Counted from the first letter of the stretch, positions 35,101-43,035 are shown. The stretch is 64,000 bases of DNA from Neorhizobium galegae bv. officinalis (GCA_000985875.1 CCRI01000012.1:124001-188000); one strand, 5' to 3'. The notes: generated by a model not told the origin, from the letters alone. Numbers and translations: made by a program.

Positions 35101-35498
35101 AAGGCGAACCGACCCGCGACCTTTCCGAGCGCCGCGCCAAGACCAATCCATTGCGAGACGTCGCCGGTCTTCTGCGCTCCCTCAGCTATCTCGCGGCGTC
35201 TGCCGACCTCGACAGGGAAATCGTCAGCGAGGTGGAAGACGCGCGGCACAAGGCACTGGTCGGGCGCTTTATGGAGATGGCGGAGCCGGCCTTCCTCGAT
35301 GCCTATTTCGAGGCCACCCAGACCTCAGAGGCGTTGCGCATCGCGCCGGAGGCTCGCGGGCGCATTCTCGATCTCTTCCTGCTTGAAAAGGCCGCCTACG
35401 AGATCGCCTACGAAGTGCGCAGCCGTCCGCACTGGCTTCCCCTCCCGCTTGCCGGCTTCTCGGCGATCGCATCCCGACTTCTGGAGAACGTCTCATGA
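32190..35498 (+). CDS. treS: Trehalose synthase (maltose alpha-D-glucosyltransferase) fused to maltokinase
   Basis: Bifunctional enzyme of 1102 residues. The N-terminal TreS (about 20-560) interconverts trehalose and maltose; GH13 catalytic residues are D219 (FRLDAIPYLVERE), E261 (LLAEANQWPED) and D327 (FLRNHDELTLEM). The C-terminal part (about 600-1102) is a maltokinase (Mak/Pep2 type) with a kinase fold: HGDFHLGQIL (catalytic loop) and YIIDFEGEPTRDL (metal-binding Asp). It therefore makes maltose 1-phosphate directly for GlgE encoded just upstream. The stop overlaps the glgB start by four bases. Ribosome-binding site AAGGGAG precedes the ATG. Confidence 0.95.
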   Translation: MDMTGSRSQAQNQVPGQESDPLWYKDAIIYQLHIKSFFDANGDGIGDFQGLHEKLDHIASLGANAIWLLPFFPSPRRDDGYDIADYGNVSSDYGTIEEFQAFVEAAHQRGIRVIIELVINHTSDQHPWFQRARHAPPGSPERDFYVWSDTDQKFPETRIIFLDTEKSNWTWDPVAGAYYWHRFYSHQPDLNFDNPQVLEELLGVMRFWADTGIDGFRLDAIPYLVEREGTNNENLPETHEILKKIRASLDSTHPGKMLLAEANQWPEDTNEYFGNGDECNMAFHFPLMPRMYMAIAKEDRFPITDIMRQTPEIPENCQWAIFLRNHDELTLEMVTDEERDYLWNIYAADRRARINLGIRRRLAPLMERDRRRIELMNALLLSMPGTPVLYYGDEIGMGDNIYLGDRDGVRTPMQWSPDRNGGFSKADPARLVLPPVMDPLYGYEAVNVEAQGSDAHSLLNWTRRMLALRNKHSAFGRGSLKFLTPGNRKILAYLREYNGETILCVANLSRLPQAVELDLAHFAGRVPIELSGMSPFPPIGQLTYLLTLQPFGFFWFQLVAEADGPVWRKEPPEQMQDMVTMVTRRDLQELVDEPRLAATLSNEVLPAYLGKRRWFGSKGQVLNGATLVAATPIAFANNILLGELEAEVDGRKDTYLLPLAVSWDDAQPTALAQQLALARIRQGRRVGFLTDGFAMEGLARGVMRGLRERSVISGRAGTLEFIGTESLDSLTVTDDMAIRWLSAEQSNSSLILGDLAMVKLIRHVFPGMHPEAEMTRYLTNVGYQNTAQLLGEVARTAPDGSRYTLIIVQSAIRNQGDAWNWMLSNLRRAIDEIVVTGLEGEVVDEHFKPLVNLVATIGKRLGELHAALAQPTDDPDFQPIRATAADAEKWRDGVTAQISHSLAILEKTVEGLDSDIAIEAKAILDRRDQLLGLATHLASAVEGTLMTRNHGDFHLGQILVAEGDAYIIDFEGEPTRDLSERRAKTNPLRDVAGLLRSLSYLAASADLDREIVSEVEDARHKALVGRFMEMAEPAFLDAYFEATQTSEALRIAPEARGRILDLFLLEKAAYEIAYEVRSRPHWLPLPLAGFSAIASRLLENVS

Positions 35499-37702
35499 GA
35501 TACGAGCGCACAGACCTGATGATCGGCACCGTCCGCGAGGGCTTGGCAGCCCTGGTCGAAGGTCGCCACGGAGATCCATTCTCGATCCTCGGACGCCATC
35601 AATACGGCAACCTCACCGTGGTTCGGGCGCTGCTGCCAGGTGCGCTGTCGGTGGAAGTCGTGGAGGCCGATACCGGCAAGGTGCTGGCGGAACTCGAAAC
35701 CATCCATGAAGGCGGGCTGTTTGCCGGGGTGACCGGCAGCACGGCGCCCTATTTCTTCCGGATCCAGTGGCCGGACGCCGTTCAGGAAATGGAAGACCCC
35801 TATTCCTTCCCGCTTCTGCTCGGCGATCTCGACCTGCATCTGATCGGCCAGGGCACCCATTACGATCTCGGCCGGACGCTCGGCGCCATCCCTATGGAGG
35901 TCGAAGGCATCGAGGGCGTGCGCTTTGCGGTCTGGGCGCCGAATGCGCGGCGTGTCTCGGTCGTCGGCGATTTCAACGCCTGGGACGGACGGCGCTACCC
36001 GATGCGGCTTCGCACGCAGGCCGGCATATGGGAACTCTTCCTTCCGCGCCTCACCCACGGCGAGCGCTACAAGTTCGAAATCCTCGACGGAAACGGCAAT
36101 CTGCTCCCGCAAAAAGCCGATCCGGTCGCCCGCGCCAGCGAGGCTGCCCCATCGACGGCCTCGATCGTCGCCTCCTCCAAACCCTTCCGCTGGAACGACG
36201 AGGACTGGATGCGCAGGCAGCGCACTGAGCGCGCCCGCGAAGGCGCGATGTCGATCTACGAGGTGCATCTCGGCTCGTGGCTGCGGATCGCCGAGGAAGG
36301 CAACCGGCATCTCGACTGGGTCGAGCTCAGCCAGCGACTGATCCCTTACGTTCAGAACCTCGGCTTCACCCATATCGAAATGCTGCCGATCATGGAGCAT
36401 CCGTTCGGCGGCTCCTGGGGTTACCAGCCGCTCGGACTGTTCGCGCCGACCGGGCGTCACGGAACGCCGGAAGACTTCGCCTATTTCATCGACCGCTGCC
36501 ATCAGGCGGGCATCGGCGTCATTCTCGACTGGGTGCCGGCGCATTTCCCGACCGACGTCTGGGGTCTTGCCAAGTTCGACGGCACGCCGCTCTACGAGCA
36601 TGCCGATCCGCGCGAAGGTTTCCACAGGGACTGGAACACGCTGATCTACAATCTCGGCCGCAACGAGGTGAAAGGCTTCCTGATCGCCTCGGCGCTCGAA
36701 TGGCTGGAGCATTACCATGTGGATGCGCTGCGCGTGGATGCGGTCGCCTCGATGCTCTACCGCGACTACAGCCGCAACGAGGGCGAATGGATCCCCAACG
36801 AATATGGCGGGCGCGAAAACCTCGAAGCCGTCGAATTCTTCAAGCACCTGAACAGCATCATCCATGACCGCTGCCCGCATGCGTTCACGGCGGCGGAGGA
36901 ATCGACCGCCTGGCCGGGCGTCACCAAGCCGACCGAAGAAGGCGGGCTCGGCTTCGACTTCAAATGGAACATGGGCTGGATGCACGACACGCTGCATTAC
37001 ATGCAGGACGATCCCGTCTACCGGAAATACCAGCATGGGGCGATGAGCTTCGGAATGATCTATGCCTATTCCGAACGCTTCATCCTGCCGCTCTCCCATG
37101 ACGAAGTGGTGCACGGCAAGGGCTCGCTGATGGCCAAGATGCCGGGCGACCACTGGCAGAAACTTGCCAACCTTCGCGCCTATTACGGCTTCATGTGGGG
37201 CCATCCCGGCAAGAAGCTGATGTTCATGGGTGGCGAACTGGCGCAGGAGACCGAGTGGAACCATGACAGCTCGGTCGTCTGGGACCTGCTCGACCAACCC
37301 GCCCATGCGGGCGTCCAGCGACTGGTCCGCGATCTGAATGCGCTATACGCGCAGGAGCCGGCACTGCAGTTCGGCGATCTGCATCATGAAGGCTTCGAAT
37401 GGGCGGTGGCCGACGACGCTGAAAACTCCGTCTACGGTATGCTGAGGAGCAGCCAAGACCGGTCCTCGCATATGCTGGTCGTCTCCAACCTCACGCCCAT
37501 GCCGCGGCATGGCTACCGGATCGGCGTGCCCGCGGAAGGCCGCTGGGAGGTGGTGCTGAACACCGACGCGGCGCTTTATGGCGGATCCAATATGGGGCAA
37601 TCGGAAGCCTGGACGGAACGTGCGCCGGCGCATGGGAAGGCGTTTTCCATACAGGTGGTGCTGCCGCCGCTGGCGACGGTGTTCTTGCGGTGGCGGGGGT
37701 AG
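35495..37702 (+). CDS. glgB: 1,4-alpha-glucan branching enzyme
   Basis: Introduces alpha-1,6 branches into the alpha-glucan made by GlgE. 735 residues: an extra N-terminal domain (about 1-110), a CBM48 module (about 120-215; VRFAVWAPNARRVSVVGDFNAWDG), GH13 barrel with nucleophile D415 (LRVDAVASMLYRDY), acid/base Glu in TAAEESTAWPGVT (about 468), and LPLSHDEVVHGKGSL with the transition-state His-Asp. The C-terminal beta domain ends in VLPPLATVFLRWRG. Translationally coupled to treS by an ATGA overlap. No glgX, glgA or glgC follows; a large inverted repeat ends the operon. Confidence 0.96.
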   Translation: MRYERTDLMIGTVREGLAALVEGRHGDPFSILGRHQYGNLTVVRALLPGALSVEVVEADTGKVLAELETIHEGGLFAGVTGSTAPYFFRIQWPDAVQEMEDPYSFPLLLGDLDLHLIGQGTHYDLGRTLGAIPMEVEGIEGVRFAVWAPNARRVSVVGDFNAWDGRRYPMRLRTQAGIWELFLPRLTHGERYKFEILDGNGNLLPQKADPVARASEAAPSTASIVASSKPFRWNDEDWMRRQRTERAREGAMSIYEVHLGSWLRIAEEGNRHLDWVELSQRLIPYVQNLGFTHIEMLPIMEHPFGGSWGYQPLGLFAPTGRHGTPEDFAYFIDRCHQAGIGVILDWVPAHFPTDVWGLAKFDGTPLYEHADPREGFHRDWNTLIYNLGRNEVKGFLIASALEWLEHYHVDALRVDAVASMLYRDYSRNEGEWIPNEYGGRENLEAVEFFKHLNSIIHDRCPHAFTAAEESTAWPGVTKPTEEGGLGFDFKWNMGWMHDTLHYMQDDPVYRKYQHGAMSFGMIYAYSERFILPLSHDEVVHGKGSLMAKMPGDHWQKLANLRAYYGFMWGHPGKKLMFMGGELAQETEWNHDSSVVWDLLDQPAHAGVQRLVRDLNALYAQEPALQFGDLHHEGFEWAVADDAENSVYGMLRSSQDRSSHMLVVSNLTPMPRHGYRIGVPAEGRWEVVLNTDAALYGGSNMGQSEAWTERAPAHGKAFSIQVVLPPLATVFLRWRG

Positions 37703-37740
37703 GTTTTGGCTTAAGTTGAAACGGGAATTTGCCGTGAGGC

Positions 37741-37941
37741 ACCCCCCTCTGCCCTGCCGGGCATCTCCCCCTCAAGGGGGGAGATTGGCCAGAGGCGGGC
37801 TCACCGCCTCCATCGAAGAGCGAAGTTTCAGCGGTAACGGAAAGTATTTAGTTCCATCCCCACGATCGTGATGGGCAGAGAGCGTAGCTCCATCCGATCT
37901 CCCCCCTTGAGGGGGAGATGCCCGGCAGGGCAGAGGGGGGT
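37741..37941. repeat. 45-bp perfect inverted repeat (rhizobial intergenic palindrome, RIME-like)
   Basis: Arms at 37741-37785 and 37897-37941 are exact reverse complements (45 of 45) around a 111-base spacer. Each arm itself contains a small hairpin (CTCCCCCTCAAGGGGGGAG) and the stretch CTGCCCTGCCGGGCAT. It lies between glgB and the convergent glycosylase gene, where it could fold into a long stem and end both transcripts. It resembles the dispersed palindromic elements common between rhizobial genes; the exact family is not assigned. Confidence 0.85.
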
Positions 37942-37984
37942 ATCGCGGGCACAAGGGGCGATGATGTTTTTCAGTCGCCGGTAC

Positions 37985-39178
37985 CTATTCCCCCCGCCAA
38001 CCCTCCTGATAGGTCACCTTGTCCACTCCCGCGAACCGCCCGACCCGAAACAGCTCCGCATCGAGCTTCTCCAATCTCCCCGCCGAAGCCCGAACGCCCT
38101 TTTCCAGCCACAGCCGCTTCACATCCAGCGTGCCGGACTTGCGGTCCGCCTTCATGTCGATGCGGCCGATCATGCGGTCGCCTTCGAGCAGCGGAAAGAC
38201 GTAGTAGCCGTATTGGCGCTTCGGCTCCGGCACGAAAACCTCGATCCGGTAGAAGAAATCGAACAGCCGCTCGGCACGGTCGCGGTTGCGCAGGAGCGGA
38301 TCGAAGGGGCTGAGCACGCGCACGCGGGCGGGTGGCTCGGGAATGGTACCGAGGTTTTCGGGGAAGCCGAGGAAGGCAAATGATGGACGCGGACGGCTGC
38401 CGTCGGCGGTCTCGATCAGCACTTCCACCAGTTCGTCGCGATGGGTCTTCACCCAGTCCTTCGCCTCGTCGGGCGTGACGAGATCGAAGAAGGCGGCAAG
38501 TTCTCCAGAGGTCGCAAAGCCGAGGCGGGTCATGGCGCCGCGGCAGGCCCAGTCGATGAACTCTTCGTGGCTGACTTCCGGCTCGTGGTGATGCCGCGGA
38601 ATGACGCGCTCCATCAGGTCGTAGATCTTCTGGAAGTTGACGCGGCCGGCGATCGCCAGCTTGCCGGTATGCCAGTAATATTCGAGCGCCGTCTTGTTCG
38701 GATGCCAGTTCCACCAGCCACCGGACTTGTGGTCCTCGGCCTTCATGTCGCGCGACATGATCGCGCCGTTTTCGGCGATGTGCTGGAAGGTTTCCTCGAA
38801 GGCGGCGTCGAACCCCTCGCCGTGCCATTTGCGCCAGCGCTCGGCGAGGATCGGCTCACGGCGGCGAAAACGGTGTTTCCAGTACCGGAAGAAGCTCGCC
38901 GGGATGATCGAGGCGTCATGCGTCCAGTGTTCGAAGAGCTCGCCGTCCTTTTCCAGCAGCGCGGTCAGGTGTTCGCGCCGATAGGTCTGGTTGCGAGAGA
39001 ACAGGATCATGTGATGGGCACGCTCGACGGTGGCGATACTATCCACCTGGACGAAGCCGAGATCGTCGATGAGCTGCAGCAGACCGGCTTTGGTCAACGC
39101 CCGGCCGGGCGGTTCGCAGAGCCGCTGCCGTTCGAGGAAGATCTTGCGGGCCTGATCGTTCGGAATGAGAATCGCCAT
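37985..39178 (-). CDS. YcaQ/AlkX-type winged-helix DNA glycosylase homologue
   Basis: 397-residue protein of the HTH_42 (YcaQ/AlkZ) superfamily. These proteins have three tandem winged helices that open alkylated or cross-linked DNA. The catalytic position reads GFVQVDSIATVERAHHMILFSR (about 42-63), a Gln-x-Asp (Q44, D46) motif. As I recall, QxD marks the E. coli YcaQ/AlkX branch that unhooks interstrand cross-links, while AlkZ of azinomycin producers has QxQ. Further family stretches: FEHWTHDASIIP (about 82-93) and VRVLSPFDPLLRNRDRAERLFDF (about 285-307). Divergent from bioM with 108 bases between starts. Confidence 0.88.
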   Translation of the reverse strand: MAILIPNDQARKIFLERQRLCEPPGRALTKAGLLQLIDDLGFVQVDSIATVERAHHMILFSRNQTYRREHLTALLEKDGELFEHWTHDASIIPASFFRYWKHRFRRREPILAERWRKWHGEGFDAAFEETFQHIAENGAIMSRDMKAEDHKSGGWWNWHPNKTALEYYWHTGKLAIAGRVNFQKIYDLMERVIPRHHHEPEVSHEEFIDWACRGAMTRLGFATSGELAAFFDLVTPDEAKDWVKTHRDELVEVLIETADGSRPRPSFAFLGFPENLGTIPEPPARVRVLSPFDPLLRNRDRAERLFDFFYRIEVFVPEPKRQYGYYVFPLLEGDRMIGRIDMKADRKSGTLDVKRLWLEKGVRASAGRLEKLDAELFRVGRFAGVDKVTYQEGWRGE

Positions 39179-39252
39179 GGCATCCAGACTAGGATGTCAC
39201 CGCGCCGGATTCAATGTTCACGTTCGGTTCCGCATTCCCCTTCCCCATCTTC

Positions 39253-39266
39253 CGGTCTATAGACCG
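39253..39266. promoter_or_regulatory. 14-bp palindrome CGGTCTATAGACCG upstream of bioMNY
   Basis: A perfect palindrome 20 bases before the bioM start in the bioM/ycaQ-like divergent gap. Its AT-rich heart (TCTATAGA) is reminiscent of, but not the same as, the TTATMKATAA motif reported for the alphaproteobacterial biotin repressor BioR. A regulatory role is inferred from place and symmetry. Confidence 0.45.
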
Positions 39267-39286
39267 CTGAACATCGAGGGACAGGC

Positions 39287-39964
39287 TTGGATATCCGTTT
39301 CGAACAGGCAGAAGCGCGTTTCGAGGGACGCACCGTCGTCCATCCGCTGACGCTGTCGCTCGGCGAACGGCGGATCGGCGTGATCGGCCTCAACGGCTCC
39401 GGCAAGACCACATTCGCGCGGATGATCAACGGGCTGGTGCTGCCATCCGCCGGGCAGGTGACCGTCAACGGCTTCGATACGGTGAAGGACGGCGACAAGG
39501 TTCGCGGCCAGGCAGGCTTCATCTTCCAGAACCCGCAGAACCAGATCATCCTGCCGATCCTGAAGGAAGACATCGCGCTCGGGCTGAAAAGGCAGAAGCT
39601 CTCAAGGGCGGATACCGAGGCGGCGGTCGAGACCGTGCTTGCCCGTTTCGGCATCGCCCATCTGGCCGACCGGCGTGTGCACGAACTTTCGGGCGGAGAA
39701 CTCCAGCTGGCGGCACTCGCCTCGGTTCTGGTGACCCGTCCAGACATCCTGATCATGGACGAGCCGACCAATCAGCTTGATCTCCGGAACCGCGACCTCG
39801 TGGAGCGGACAATCCACGGGCTCGACGAGAATGTCATCGTCATCAGCCATGACCTCGGCCTGATCGCCGATTTCGACCGGGTTCTGCTCTTCCACGAAGG
39901 CCGCCTCGCCGATGACGGTGCGCCGGCGGAGGTCATCGCCCGCTACCGCGAGCTGGCCGTATGA
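39287..39964 (+). CDS. bioM: Biotin transporter ATPase subunit (energy-coupling factor)
   Basis: ATPase of the BioMNY biotin uptake system, 225 residues. Walker A IGLNGSGKTT at about 35-44, ABC signature LSGGELQLAALAS (about 131-143), Walker B ILIMDEPTNQLDLRNRD (about 152-168) and the His loop VIVISHDLGLIADFDRV. It starts with TTG at 39287, preceded by GAGGGA; no in-frame ATG is close. The stop overlaps the bioN start by four bases. The order bioM-bioN-bioY is the one known from rhizobia. Confidence 0.92.
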   Translation: MDIRFEQAEARFEGRTVVHPLTLSLGERRIGVIGLNGSGKTTFARMINGLVLPSAGQVTVNGFDTVKDGDKVRGQAGFIFQNPQNQIILPILKEDIALGLKRQKLSRADTEAAVETVLARFGIAHLADRRVHELSGGELQLAALASVLVTRPDILIMDEPTNQLDLRNRDLVERTIHGLDENVIVISHDLGLIADFDRVLLFHEGRLADDGAPAEVIARYRELAV

Positions 39965-40566
39965 AGACGCTCTATGTGGAAGGCGACACGTTTCTGCACC
40001 GGCTTTCGCCGCGGGCAAAGCTTCTCGGCCTCGCCATGGCCAGCCTCTTTCTTTTCGTGATCCATTCGCCGGTTGTTCTTGTCGTCGCGGCCATGTTCGG
40101 CTGCATCGTCTACGCCTCGCTCCGGCTCGGATGGCGCCAATCCTGGCTGCGGTTGCGGCCGATCCTGCTGACCATCGCGGTCGTGGCGCTCTTCACACTG
40201 GTGCTCAACGGGCAGCACGATGCACTGGTCGTCGTCACCCGGCTGACGGCGCTCGCCCTCCTCGCCGCAGCCGTGACCGCGACCACGAGCACCGGCGACT
40301 TCATCGACGAGATCACCCGCCTTGCGATGCCGCTGGAGCGCCTGGGGCTCGTGAGGGCCGCGGATATCGGGCTTTCCATCGGCCTCGTCATCCGTTTCGT
40401 GCCGGAAATCCTCAGCCGTTACCAGGCCATCCGGGATGCGCACTCCGCCCGCGGACTGAAGGTCCGGCCGCTGACGCTGGCGGTGCCGCTGATCATCCTG
40501 ACGCTCAAAAACGCCGACGAGATTGCCGCCGCCATTGACGCACGTGGCATCCGGGCGCAGAAATAA
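39961..40566 (+). CDS. bioN: Biotin transporter transmembrane coupling subunit (EcfT type)
   Basis: 201-residue integral membrane protein with four or more hydrophobic segments. It links the BioM ATPase to the substrate-specific BioY. Two 'ARG' coupling motifs typical of EcfT proteins are visible in YQAIRDAHSARGLKV (about 159-173) and AAAIDARGIRAQK at the C-terminus. Its ATG overlaps the bioM stop, and bioY starts seven bases after its stop, so all three form one operon. Confidence 0.92.
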   Translation: MKTLYVEGDTFLHRLSPRAKLLGLAMASLFLFVIHSPVVLVVAAMFGCIVYASLRLGWRQSWLRLRPILLTIAVVALFTLVLNGQHDALVVVTRLTALALLAAAVTATTSTGDFIDEITRLAMPLERLGLVRAADIGLSIGLVIRFVPEILSRYQAIRDAHSARGLKVRPLTLAVPLIILTLKNADEIAAAIDARGIRAQK

Positions 40567-40572
40567 CCTCAT

Positions 40573-41160
40573 ATGACAACCGGGGATTCGCATAGCATGA
40601 CCACCCGTGATCTCGTTCTGGCCGCCCTTTTTGCCGCCATTATCGTGGCGCTCGGTCTCGTGCCGCCGATCATGCTCGGCTTCATTCCGGTGCCGATCAC
40701 GGCGCAGTCGCTGGGCGTCATGCTGGCGGGCGTCATCCTCGGCGCCAAGCGCGGCGGTTTCGCGGTGCTTCTGGTTCTGCTGCTGGTCGCCATCGGCCTG
40801 CCGGTGCTGTCAGGCGGACGCGGCGGCCTTGCCACTTTCGCCTCGCCGACCGCCGGTTATCTCGTCGGCTGGTTCTTCGCGGCCGTCGTCACCGGTTATT
40901 GCTCCGAGCGGTTCGTCGATCGCTCGCAAAACGGCCTCGTGCAGATCACCGGCTTTTTCCTCGCGGCCCTGCTCGGCGGCGTGGTTGTCGATCATGCGCT
41001 CGGCATCCTCTACCTTGCCTATGTCACGGGCACCGGGCTTGCGACCGCCTTCATCGGCGACCTCTCCTTCGTACCGGGCGATGTGCTGAAGGCGATGATT
41101 GCGGCACTTGCAGGCCGCGCCGTGATGGTCGGTTACCCGCTGCTGCCGCAACGGGCCTGA
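40573..41160 (+). CDS. bioY: Biotin transporter substrate-binding subunit
   Basis: 195-residue membrane protein of the BioY family that binds biotin (S component). It shows the N-terminal TTRDLVLAALFAAIIVALG, the PITAQSLGVMLAGVILGAKRGG region (about 38-60) characteristic of BioY, GGRGGLATFASPTAGYLVGW (about 79-98), and YVTGTGLATAFIGDLSFVPGDVLK near the end. The ATG at 40573 is used; the second Met eight codons on is a possible alternative. Biotin uptake replaces synthesis in many rhizobia; no bio synthesis genes are seen in the window. Confidence 0.93.
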   Translation: MTTGDSHSMTTRDLVLAALFAAIIVALGLVPPIMLGFIPVPITAQSLGVMLAGVILGAKRGGFAVLLVLLLVAIGLPVLSGGRGGLATFASPTAGYLVGWFFAAVVTGYCSERFVDRSQNGLVQITGFFLAALLGGVVVDHALGILYLAYVTGTGLATAFIGDLSFVPGDVLKAMIAALAGRAVMVGYPLLPQRA

Positions 41161-41173
41161 TCGCCGCTTCCAA

Positions 41174-41572
41174 TCAATCCAGGAACTGATAGAGCCAGTC
41201 GCGCAGGTCTTCGGGAAGCGGCACCGGTTCCCTGCTTTCGGGGTCGCAGGTCATCCAGACGATCTCGGCTTCCGCGACGGCCTCGTCGCCCCGCAGCATA
41301 TGGACGAGGAAACCTGCCGACTTTCCGCCGATCTTGCTGACGCCGATATGGGTGTGGACGACATCGCCCAGCTTCAAGGCCGAGTGGAACGTGCAGGTGA
41401 TCTTGCCGATCCGGAAGAACGGATCGTCCTTTTGCGGCTTGCGGCGGCGCCAGAATTCCGTGACGGCTTCTTCCGCCCGCACGACATAGGACGACCGGAA
41501 CATCTCTCCGTTCATGTCCACGTCGCGGAAAGGAACCCGGAATTCTTGAGACTTGACTGACTCTCTGGCCAC
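41174..41572 (-). CDS. Acyl-CoA thioesterase family protein (4HBT hot-dog fold)
   Basis: About 132 residues with a 4-hydroxybenzoyl-CoA thioesterase-like fold: VPFRDVDMNGEMFRSSYVVRAEEAV (about 11-35; catalytic Asp of the D-x-x-G-x-x-x loop, with Glu-Met-Phe replacing the usual His-x-Asn), then FRIGKITCTFHSALKLGD and EIVWMTCDPESREPVPLPEDLRDW. The GTG at 41572 is preceded by AGAGGG at good spacing and is preferred; an ATG at 41599 would add nine residues. The frame stays open far upstream across the histone-deacetylase gene, but that part is a composition artefact. Substrate unknown. Confidence 0.75.
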   Translation of the reverse strand: MARESVKSQEFRVPFRDVDMNGEMFRSSYVVRAEEAVTEFWRRRKPQKDDPFFRIGKITCTFHSALKLGDVVHTHIGVSKIGGKSAGFLVHMLRGDEAVAEAEIVWMTCDPESREPVPLPEDLRDWLYQFLD

Positions 41573-41719
41573 GATACCCTCTGGGCTGCACCCAATCATG
41601 TAAGACCATTCTTTCAAGCTAAACAAGCACAAGAGCAAGGGGTTGCGGCTTGAAAAAGTCAGCTTTCTGCGCCATGTCGGAGAGGTCCAGACCGGACTGA
41701 CCCCTGACGAGGCCGCCGC

Positions 41720-42652
41720 ATGACCACGCGCCTTTACGAACACAAGATCTTCCTCGAACATCGCACGCCCGAAGGACATCCCGAACGGGCCGACCGTTTG
41801 CGCTCGCTGGCGATTGCGCTGGAGCATCCGAATTTCGCCAGGCTCGACCGGAAGGACGCCCCGCAAGCCAATGAGGACGCGGTTCTGCTCGCCCATCCGG
41901 AAGAGCACCTGCGCACTGTCATGCGCGCAATCCCCGAGGAAGACACGATCCGGCAGATCGAGGCCGACACCTATGTGGGGCCGAAGAGCTTTCAGGCGGC
42001 ACTGACGGGCATCGGCGGCGCGATGGCGGCCGTCGACGACGTGGCGACCGGCAAGGTGGACAACGCCTTCGTGGCGGCACGGCCGCCCGGCCATCATGCC
42101 GAAAAAGACAAGGCGATGGGTTTTTGCCTTTTCAACAATGCCGCGATCGCCGCCCGCCATGCGCAGCAGAAATATGGTATCGAGCGTGTCGCGATCGTCG
42201 ACTGGGACGTGCATCACGGCAACGGCACCCAGGACATCTTCTGGGACGATCCGTCGGTGCTGTTCTGCTCGACGCACCAGATGCCGCTTTATCCCGGCAC
42301 CGGCGCCAAGGACGAGACCGGCACCAAGAACAATGTCGTCAACGCCCCGCTTTCGCCCGATACCGGCAGCGAATATTTTCGCGAGGCCTTCAAGAGCCGC
42401 GTGCTGCCGGCGCTCGACAATTTCCGGCCGGATTTCATCATCATCTCCGCTGGTTTCGACGCACATCACCGCGATCCGCTGGCGCAGATCAATCTCGTCG
42501 GCGACGATTTCGACTGGGCGACCGGGCGGCTGATGGAGATCGCCGGCAAATATGCCGGCAACCGTATCGTCAGCCTGCTCGAGGGCGGATATGATCTGGA
42601 AGGGCTCGCCGAATCGGCGGGAATGCATATCTGCAGACTGATGAAGGGATAG
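41720..42652 (+). CDS. Histone deacetylase family protein (acetylpolyamine amidohydrolase/AcuC-like)
   Basis: 310-residue zinc-dependent deacetylase. Active-site elements: RPPGHHAEKDKAMGFCLFNN (about 116-135; two His), VDWDVHHGNGTQDIFWDDPSV (about 156-176; metal Asp and His), ISAGFDAHHRDPLAQINL (about 242-259; metal Asp) and SLLEGGYDLEGLA (about 289-301). In bacteria such enzymes act on acetylpolyamines or acetylated proteins; the class cannot be fixed here. It is followed after three bases by xseB, a conserved pairing in Rhizobiaceae, and is divergent from the thioesterase. Confidence 0.92.
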   Translation: MTTRLYEHKIFLEHRTPEGHPERADRLRSLAIALEHPNFARLDRKDAPQANEDAVLLAHPEEHLRTVMRAIPEEDTIRQIEADTYVGPKSFQAALTGIGGAMAAVDDVATGKVDNAFVAARPPGHHAEKDKAMGFCLFNNAAIAARHAQQKYGIERVAIVDWDVHHGNGTQDIFWDDPSVLFCSTHQMPLYPGTGAKDETGTKNNVVNAPLSPDTGSEYFREAFKSRVLPALDNFRPDFIIISAGFDAHHRDPLAQINLVGDDFDWATGRLMEIAGKYAGNRIVSLLEGGYDLEGLAESAGMHICRLMKG

Positions 42653-42655
42653 ACG

Positions 42656-42910
42656 ATGACCGAAAACACCGAGAGCCTCGATGTGAGCGGCTATTCCTTC
42701 GAGAAGGCCGTCGCCGAACTCGAAAGCATCGTGGCGCGGCTGGAACGCGGCGACGTGGCGCTCGACGAGTCCATCGCCATCTACGAGCGCGGCGAAGCGC
42801 TGAAGAAACATTGCGAAAAACTGCTGACGGCCGCTGAAAACCGCATCGAAAAGATCCGCCTCGACCGCGCCGGCAAGCCGCAGGGCGTCGAACCGCTCGA
42901 CGGCGAGTGA
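42656..42910 (+). CDS. xseB: Exodeoxyribonuclease VII small subunit
   Basis: 84-residue helical subunit that joins XseA to form exonuclease VII, which degrades single-stranded DNA. The family core is SFEKAVAELESIVARLERGDVALDESIAIYERGEALKKHCEKLL (shown by SFEKAVAELESIVARLERG at about 13-31). Start ATG at 42656, three bases after the deacetylase stop. In related genomes dxs usually follows directly; here about 5.5 kb of transporter, toxin-antitoxin and pirin genes intervenes. Confidence 0.93.
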   Translation: MTENTESLDVSGYSFEKAVAELESIVARLERGDVALDESIAIYERGEALKKHCEKLLTAAENRIEKIRLDRAGKPQGVEPLDGE

Positions 42911-43035
42911 CCGCCGCAGCCTCAAACCAAAGTCTTACAACCTTCGCAAGGATTGCGTCATAAACCGATTGACGCACCGGGACCGCCTCCCCATGATAGC
43001 CGCCATCTAAGTGGTTACTTTGGGAGGAGACCATT

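Noticed and set aside
37772..37954. Small open frames inside the glgB-downstream repeat
   Set aside because: They are translations of a palindromic non-coding element and appear on both strands for that reason.
41174..42925. A single 583-codon open frame on the minus strand across the histone-deacetylase and xseB genes
   Set aside because: Only its last 130 or so codons look like a protein (thioesterase). The rest is antisense to two well-supported genes and is explained by high GC content.
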